A DNA stretch of 18,673 nucleotides from Alphaproteobacteria bacterium (GTDB lineage Bacteria; Pseudomonadota; Alphaproteobacteria; Micropepsales; Micropepsaceae): NCBI GenBank assembly GCA_028869725.1, contig JAGWRJ010000857.1:1-18673 (forward strand). Direction: 5' to 3'. Under the pieces are notes generated by a model. The model searched no databases. It saw only the letters and a program-made list of their open reading frames with translations, and had not been told where the DNA came from. A program made the translations under genes and the position numbers. Below are positions 14,078 to 18,673 of this stretch, piece by piece; within the stretch, counting starts at the first letter, position 1, and each line of letters opens with the position of its first letter.

Positions 14078-15688
14078 ATGAAACGGGCCTATCTTCTTAC
14101 CGCGGCGATCCTCGTCGCGGGCACCGTCGCTTCGGCAACAGCAAGCACGGATACCGCGGCGCATGCGTCTGCAGCTAAATCCGCAGCGGTCGAGAACCAC
14201 AACTTCTTCAAGCCAACGGAGAGCACGACCACCGGTTCGGTGACGGTCGAGGGGCATACGATCGATTATGTTGCTCACGCCGGTACGCTCGTCGTCCATC
14301 CGCAAGGCTATGATGACGCACCGCAGACCAAGGCCCAGGGCGAAAAGAATCCTGATGCCGAAGCCTCGATGTTTTACGTCGCCTACTTCAAGAAGGGGGA
14401 GAAGCCGGGGTCACGGCCTATCACGTTCTTCTATAACGGTGGTCCGGGGTCCTCGACCGTGTGGTTGCACATGGGAGCTTTTGGCCCCAAGCGTATCGTG
14501 ACCGCTGACCATACGCATACTCCGGCGGCCCCCTATCAGATCGTCAACAACAACCACAGCCTGCTCGATGCCACTGATATGGTGTTCATTGACGCGCCGG
14601 GCACCGGCTATTCGCGCATTGCCGGAAAGAACAAGGAAAAGGAATTCTATGGCGTCGATCAGGACGGCCATGCATTCGCAAATTTCATCGAGGAGTTCCT
14701 GACCAAATATAATCGCTGGAACTCGCCCAAATATCTGTTCGGTGAAAGCTACGGAACGCCGCGCTCGGCCGTGTTGTCGTGGGATCTGGCCAAAAAGGAC
14801 ATCGATCTGAACGGTGTCATGCTTCTGTCCCAGATCCTGAACTTCGATCTGTCCGTGGATGGACCGCAGAACAATCCTGGCATCGACAAGCCCTACGAAA
14901 TTGCACTGCCAACCTATGCCGCGACAGCATGGTACCACCATATGCTGCCGGGAAATCCCCAGCACCTCATGCCTGTGATCCAGGCTGCTGAGCGTTTTGC
15001 GATGGGAGACTACGCCTACGCCCTGGCACAAGGCTCGAGCCTGTCGCCCAAAGCGAAGCTTGATATCGCCAATCGCCTGCATCAGTTCACCGGACTTCCG
15101 GTGTCCTTCATCATGCGAGCGAATCTGCGCATCTCGGGTGGCGTGTTTGAAAAGCACCTCCTGCAAAACGAAGACACCACCACCGGCCGTCTCGACACCC
15201 GCTTTACCGGGCCGTCGATGGATCCGCTCAGCAAAAGCGCTGAATATGATCCGCAAAGTGCGGCAATCAGCTCGGCCTATGTCGCAGCCTTCAACTATTA
15301 TGCGCACAATGTGCTGCATTACGGCGACGGCATGACCTACAAGCCGGAAATCAACGTGTTCAAATGGTGGTCATTCAAGCACAGGCAGCCGGATGAAGCG
15401 TTTTCGTTCCCGGGTGCGACCAACGTGATGCCGGATCTGGCCGCTACCATGAAGTACAATCCGGACATGAAGGTGTTCCTGGGTGGTGGTTACTTCGACC
15501 TGGCCACGCCGTTCTACGAAGGCTGGTACGAGATGCACCACCTGCCGATTCCGGCCAAGCTGCAGTCAAACATCCAGTATCACTACTATAAGTCAGGTCA
15601 CATGGTTTACGTGCACGAACCTGCGGCCATAAAGCTGCATGATGATGCATCGGCCTTCATTCGCTCGACGGACAATATCGGGCAGTGA
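14078..15688 (+). CDS. Secreted S10 family serine carboxypeptidase-like peptidase, paralogue 1
   Basis: Serine peptidase of the alpha/beta-hydrolase clan (MEROPS S10 type), which in this family removes C-terminal residues at acid pH; 536 aa. The signal peptide is MKRAYLLTAAILVAGTVASA, with cleavage likely after the ASATAS region. The oxyanion segment FFYNGGPGSSTVW precedes FGESYGTPRSA with nucleophile S224. D474 (GGYFDLATPF) and H508 (SGHMVYVH) complete the triad. GAGGGAG five nt before the ATG at 14078 fixes the start; the frame upstream to 14003 is not signal-like. The enzyme likely acts in the periplasm or outside. It is followed, after a strong terminator-like hairpin, by a close paralogue. 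The substrate is unknown and could be any C-terminal peptide. The Lrp/AsnC gene upstream suggests amino-acid control. Confidence 0.92.
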   Translation: MKRAYLLTAAILVAGTVASATASTDTAAHASAAKSAAVENHNFFKPTESTTTGSVTVEGHTIDYVAHAGTLVVHPQGYDDAPQTKAQGEKNPDAEASMFYVAYFKKGEKPGSRPITFFYNGGPGSSTVWLHMGAFGPKRIVTADHTHTPAAPYQIVNNNHSLLDATDMVFIDAPGTGYSRIAGKNKEKEFYGVDQDGHAFANFIEEFLTKYNRWNSPKYLFGESYGTPRSAVLSWDLAKKDIDLNGVMLLSQILNFDLSVDGPQNNPGIDKPYEIALPTYAATAWYHHMLPGNPQHLMPVIQAAERFAMGDYAYALAQGSSLSPKAKLDIANRLHQFTGLPVSFIMRANLRISGGVFEKHLLQNEDTTTGRLDTRFTGPSMDPLSKSAEYDPQSAAISSAYVAAFNYYAHNVLHYGDGMTYKPEINVFKWWSFKHRQPDEAFSFPGATNVMPDLAATMKYNPDMKVFLGGGYFDLATPFYEGWYEMHHLPIPAKLQSNIQYHYYKSGHMVYVHEPAAIKLHDDASAFIRSTDNIGQ

Positions 15689-15712
15689 TGACGGCCGTCA
15701 CCGCGTAGCATT

Positions 15713-15752
15713 CGGCGCCGCACGAATTATGGCGTGCGGCGCCGCTCTTTTT
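15713..15752 (+). terminator. Strong intrinsic-terminator-like hairpin between the two S10 peptidase genes
   Basis: CGGCGCCGCACG (15713-15724), loop AATTATGG, CGTGCGGCGCCG (15733-15744) is a perfect 12-bp stem followed by CTCTTTTT. The hairpin starts 24 nt after the first peptidase stop. Its T-tail ends 16 nt before the second peptidase ATG (15769), with the second gene's AAGGGGG ribosome site just after it. The second gene thus has almost no room for its own promoter after the hairpin. Confidence 0.8.
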
Positions 15753-15768
15753 ACTCAAGGGGGTTGGT

Positions 15769-17340
15769 ATGAAACGCTTTGCCTATGCTGCACTCGCAGC
15801 CCTTCTCATTCCGGGCGCAGGAATGCTTGCCGCGTCCGCTGCGGCGCCCGCGCTGCTCAAGCCGATGGACTACGTCTCATCCGGGCACGTCCGCATCAAC
15901 GGCCATTCGATCGATTACAAGTCAGTCGTCGGAACGCTCATTGTGCATCCCAAAAGCTATGACGACGCGCCTCAGGAGAAGAAGAACGACAATCCGACGG
16001 CGGTCTCATCGATGTCCTACGTCGCCTACTTCAAGAAGGGCGCCAACCCGTCGCGTCGGCCAATCACCTTCCTTTACAATGGTGGTCCGGGCTCGGCGAC
16101 CATATGGCTCCATATGGGTGCGTTTGGGCCCGTGCGCGTAGTCACCGCAGACCACACCCATACACCTGCTGCGCCCTATCAGCTGGTCAACAACGATGAG
16201 AGCCTCCTCGATGCATCCGATCTGGTATTCGTCGACGCGCCAGGAACGGGGTTTGGCCGGGTCGCGGGCAAGAACGCCAAGAAGGACTTTTATGGAACTG
16301 ATGTCGACGCCTACGCCTTTTCGCGCTTCATCATCCAGTTTCTGAGCAAATATAACCGCTGGAATTCGCCGAAGTATCTGTTTGGCGAGAGTTACGGCAC
16401 GCCGCGTTCGGCAGCTCTGATCAACATTCTGGAAAATGATGACGATATAGACTTCAACGGCGTGATACTTCTGTCTCAGATTCTGGATTATTCGGACAGT
16501 ATCGACCTTACGAAAGGAAATCCGGGCAACGATCGGCCGTTCGAGCTGGCATTGCCAAGCTATGCCGCGGTCGCCTGGTATCATCACAAACTGCCGGGCG
16601 CGCCGGTTGCGGAAAAGGATCTTCCGGCCTTTCTTAATCGCGTTGCCCATTATGCGATGACGACCTATGCCATCGCCCTTAACCGCGGCACCAGCCTCGA
16701 CCCGCAGACCAAGCTTGAGGTAGCCAAGCAGCTGCACATGTATACGGGTTTGCCCGTATCGTATCTGTTGCGTGCAAATCTTCGGGTGAATGGCGGTCAG
16801 TTCCGTCAGGAACTTCAGATCGACAACGATCTGACGACGGGTCGGCTCGATGCCCGTTTCTCCGGCCCCGCCATGGATCCTTTGAGCGAATTTGCCGAGT
16901 ATGACCCTCAGAGCGCTGCCATCAGTTCGGCCTATGTCGCCGCGTTCAACAGCTATGTCCGCCAGAAGCTGGGTTATACAGGAACCGTCGCCTACAAGCC
17001 CGACGCCGGGAATATTCGGCACTGGAACTTCCTGCATCAGCCGCCGGGCATGCCGTTCAAGAAGACACAGGCACTGAACGTGATGCCGGACCTGGCCGAT
17101 GCCATGAAGGCCAATCCCAACCTGCATGTGATGGTCAATGGTGGCTATTTTGACCTGGCTACCGTGTACTACCAGGGCTGGTACGAAATGCACCACCTGT
17201 CCATTCCGCAGTCTCTGACCAAGAACATCGAATACCATTACTACATGTCGGGTCATATGGTGTACGTCCACGTGCCATCGCTCGTGCATCTGCATGACAA
17301 TGTGGTCGCGTTCATTCGTGCCACAGACAACGTGAAGTAA
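15769..17340 (+). CDS. Secreted S10 family serine carboxypeptidase-like peptidase, paralogue 2
   Basis: Close paralogue of the preceding gene, 523 aa. Its signal peptide is MKRFAYAALAALLIPGAGML, with cleavage around ASAAA. The blocks shared with paralogue 1 include NGGPGSxTxWLHMGAFGP, ADHTHTPAAPYQ, FGESYGTPRSA and YDPQSAAISSAYVAAFN. The triad residues are S208, D462 and H496, and the Asp-His distance (34) equals that of paralogue 1. Differences include GPGSA for GPGSS after the oxyanion loop, and GTGFGRVAG for GTGYSRIAG, which could change specificity. An AAGGGGG lies 5-6 nt before the ATG. The coupling to the upstream gene is by readthrough of the hairpin at 15713-15752, or by a promoter inside the end of paralogue 1. 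A second hairpin follows the stop at 17348. Confidence 0.92.
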   Translation: MKRFAYAALAALLIPGAGMLAASAAAPALLKPMDYVSSGHVRINGHSIDYKSVVGTLIVHPKSYDDAPQEKKNDNPTAVSSMSYVAYFKKGANPSRRPITFLYNGGPGSATIWLHMGAFGPVRVVTADHTHTPAAPYQLVNNDESLLDASDLVFVDAPGTGFGRVAGKNAKKDFYGTDVDAYAFSRFIIQFLSKYNRWNSPKYLFGESYGTPRSAALINILENDDDIDFNGVILLSQILDYSDSIDLTKGNPGNDRPFELALPSYAAVAWYHHKLPGAPVAEKDLPAFLNRVAHYAMTTYAIALNRGTSLDPQTKLEVAKQLHMYTGLPVSYLLRANLRVNGGQFRQELQIDNDLTTGRLDARFSGPAMDPLSEFAEYDPQSAAISSAYVAAFNSYVRQKLGYTGTVAYKPDAGNIRHWNFLHQPPGMPFKKTQALNVMPDLADAMKANPNLHVMVNGGYFDLATVYYQGWYEMHHLSIPQSLTKNIEYHYYMSGHMVYVHVPSLVHLHDNVVAFIRATDNVK

Positions 17341-17347
17341 ACGGATC

Positions 17348-17384
17348 GCCCCCGCGGCAATGGCGCCGCTTGCGCTGCGGGGGC
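17348..17384. terminator. GC-rich hairpin after the second S10 peptidase
   Basis: GCCCCCGC (17348-17355) pairs perfectly with GCGGGGGC (17377-17384). Inside, GCAA (17357-17360) pairs with TTGC (17370-17373). It starts 7 nt after the stop. No T-run follows (next bases CCCGTT), and the DUF983 start is 20 nt beyond, so this is a weak terminator or a leader structure. Confidence 0.45.
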
Positions 17385-17404
17385 CCCGTTCCTACATTGC
17401 GTCC

Positions 17405-17785
17405 ATGATTGAGGAACGCTTTCCCGCAAAATCAGGGCGCGACGTCCGTCTGGCAATGCGCCGGGGTCTCAAAGGCCGGTGCCCGGCCTGTGGCCAGGGG
17501 CGGCTTTTCCGCAGCTATCTCAAACCGGTCGACGTTTGTGCATCCTGCGGCGAGGATCTCTCGCACATCCGCGCCGATGACGGCCCCGCATGGCTGACCG
17601 TACTTATCGTGGGCCATATCGTCGTGGCTCTCGTTCTGGGCATCGACGGCTGGGCCGGATGGCCATTGTGGCAGTCGATGGTCTTCTATCCGACGCTCGG
17701 CCTGGCCATGTGCCTGGCTCTACTTCCCGTCACTAAAGGCCTCTTTATCGGTGCCATCTGGGCTGGAGAAGCCGCGCACGCTTGA
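17405..17785 (+). CDS. DUF983 family zinc-ribbon membrane protein
   Basis: Small membrane protein of 126 aa. A cytoplasmic N-terminus ends in RRGLKGRCPACGQGRLF, followed by a second CASC pair. Cysteines 26, 29, 45 and 48 form a four-Cys zinc ribbon. Two hydrophobic segments follow (about 64-80 and 87-106) around a GWPLWQS turn. DUF983 proteins are widespread in alphaproteobacteria; the molecular role is not established. I chose the ATG at 17405 because the frame upstream (start 17360) overlaps the 17348-17384 hairpin and is not family-like. No clear Shine-Dalgarno is present: the sequence before the ATG is TTCCTACATTGCGTCC. It may be read from the peptidase transcript or a nearby unseen promoter. 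The next gene starts 54 nt downstream. Confidence 0.85.
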   Translation: MIEERFPAKSGRDVRLAMRRGLKGRCPACGQGRLFRSYLKPVDVCASCGEDLSHIRADDGPAWLTVLIVGHIVVALVLGIDGWAGWPLWQSMVFYPTLGLAMCLALLPVTKGLFIGAIWAGEAAHA

Positions 17786-17839
17786 CAGCGACGCGAGGCA
17801 ATGGACGACTCGTCCCGGACACATAAAGGGCGGGTTCGC

Positions 17840-18673
17840 ATGAATGGTGCTCAGGCGCTGGTAGCAACGCTTGCCGAGTCGGGCGTTGGGGTCTGTTTTG
17901 CCAATCCCGGCACCTCCGAAATGCACGTCGTGGCGGCTCTGGACGGAGAGCCCCGCATCCGCCCAGTTCTGGCGCTGTTCGAAGGTGTGGTTACCGGAGC
18001 TGCGGATGGTTACGGGCGCATGGCCGACAAGCCTGCGGCGACGTTGCTTCATCTTGGGCCGGGTCTGGGAAACGGCTGGGCCAACCTACACAATGCCCGC
18101 AGGGCGGGTTCACCCATCGTCAACCTGGTGGGCGATCATGCAACCTACCACGCACAATACGACGCACCTCTTGCCTCTGATGTGAACGGACTGGCCCGCA
18201 CCGTGTCGGCCTGGGTACAGGCGAGCGTCAGTTCCCACACCGTCGCCGCCGATGCTGCGCGCGCAGTGCAGGCAGCACTTTACCCGCCAGGGCAGATTGC
18301 AACACTGGTCCTGCCGGCGGACACCGCTTGGAACGCAGCCCTGGCTTCGGCACCAGCCTTGCCCCGGATTGAGCCGGCCGTGGCCGCTGATACCGCCATC
18401 GGGGCCAGCGTCGAGGCCCTGCGCACGGGCAAACGCACCGCAATCCTGATGCGCGGTACAGCCTGCCGGCAGGAGGGCCTTGACGCTGCCGGACGCATCG
18501 CAGCCGCTACCGGCGCCCGCCTTATGGTGGATACGTTCGTACCGCGGCTGCAGCGCGGCGCAGGTCGTGTGGCCGTCGAACGTATCCCTTACTTTGCCGA
18601 GCAGATTGTCGAGTTTCTGGCCGACCTGGAGCAACTGATACTCGTGGGCGCCAAGCCTCCGGTCGCGTTTTTC
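17840..18673 (+). CDS. Acetolactate-synthase-like ThDP-dependent enzyme (partial, N-terminal 278 codons)
   Basis: N-terminal part of a ThDP-dependent decarboxylase/carboligase of the acetolactate synthase/benzoylformate decarboxylase family; it runs off the right edge. It starts MNGAQALVATLAESGV. The activating glutamate for the ThDP aminopyrimidine is E48 in ALFEGVVTGAADGYGRMA. FANPGTSEMH (20-29) and LHLGPGLGNGWANLHNARRAG are typical of the pyrimidine domain, and NLVGDHATYHAQYDAPLASD follows. The segment ends LVGAKPPVAFF at the start of the central domain. The upstream in-frame ATG at 17801 has a GAGG almost touching it, so I prefer 17840, which has AAAGGG about 9 nt upstream. The lack of biosynthetic IlvB context makes isoleucine/valine synthesis uncertain; a role in another 2-keto-acid reaction is possible. 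Confidence 0.85.
   Translation, partial: MNGAQALVATLAESGVGVCFANPGTSEMHVVAALDGEPRIRPVLALFEGVVTGAADGYGRMADKPAATLLHLGPGLGNGWANLHNARRAGSPIVNLVGDHATYHAQYDAPLASDVNGLARTVSAWVQASVSSHTVAADAARAVQAALYPPGQIATLVLPADTAWNAALASAPALPRIEPAVAADTAIGASVEALRTGKRTAILMRGTACRQEGLDAAGRIAAATGARLMVDTFVPRLQRGAGRVAVERIPYFAEQIVEFLADLEQLILVGAKPPVAFF

Noticed and set aside
16006..17295. 429-aa open frame opposite the second S10 peptidase
   Set aside because: It lies entirely antisense to a triad-complete peptidase, and a shorter equivalent (14411-15319) appears opposite paralogue 1. Codon bias of the paralogues explains both.
1..18673. Mobile element, CRISPR, toxin-antitoxin, phage or biosynthetic cluster
   Set aside because: No transposase, integrase, spaced repeat array, small toxin pair or carrier-protein enzyme was seen on either strand.

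Overview
This GC-rich window carries fifteen protein-coding genes, two of them cut by the window ends. It looks like chromosomal DNA of a free-living alphaproteobacterium, possibly a sphingomonad. That placement is an inference from remembered protein styles: the HisN-like N-terminus, the TauE/SafE protein with a DIYLPIA start, the DUF983 protein and the paired acyl-CoA dehydrogenases. I see no rRNA, tRNA, insertion sequence, integrase, CRISPR array or defence cassette. Most of the window is compact housekeeping and metabolic DNA.

Layout from left to right. A HisN/inositol-monophosphatase-like gene leaves on the minus strand at the left edge and diverges from a short-chain dehydrogenase gene. 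The dehydrogenase gene runs tail-to-tail, with a 10-nt overlap, into typA/bipA (minus). About 340 bp of regulatory DNA separate typA from an MdtABC-like RND efflux operon (membrane-fusion protein plus a 1030-aa permease with ATGA start/stop overlap). That region holds a good typA promoter, two perfect inverted repeats and a 10-11 bp periodic set of CTGTCAC-like half-sites. A threonine-aldolase-family gene (minus) converges on the pump.

A two-gene operon of acyl-CoA dehydrogenases (8690-11040) follows. The two proteins have complementary sets of active-site residues and look like the two chains of one heteromeric enzyme. On the minus strand lie a 93-aa protein of unknown function, a TauE/SafE-type transporter, a crotonase-fold acyl-CoA enzyme with a non-hydratase set of acidic residues, and an Lrp/AsnC regulator.

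The Lrp/AsnC gene is divergent from two tandem paralogous secreted S10 serine peptidases. Between the peptidase genes sits a strong 12-bp terminator-like hairpin that ends only 16 nt before the second start codon. A small DUF983 zinc-ribbon membrane protein and the first half of an acetolactate-synthase-like ThDP enzyme close the window.

Themes: multidrug/solute efflux, acyl-CoA catabolism (two dehydrogenases and a crotonase), and extracellular peptide degradation probably controlled by an amino-acid-type regulator. Nothing here is an obviously new multi-gene system. The strongest leads are the regulatory DNA before the pump, the hairpin between the peptidase paralogues, the two-chain dehydrogenase and the atypical crotonase.
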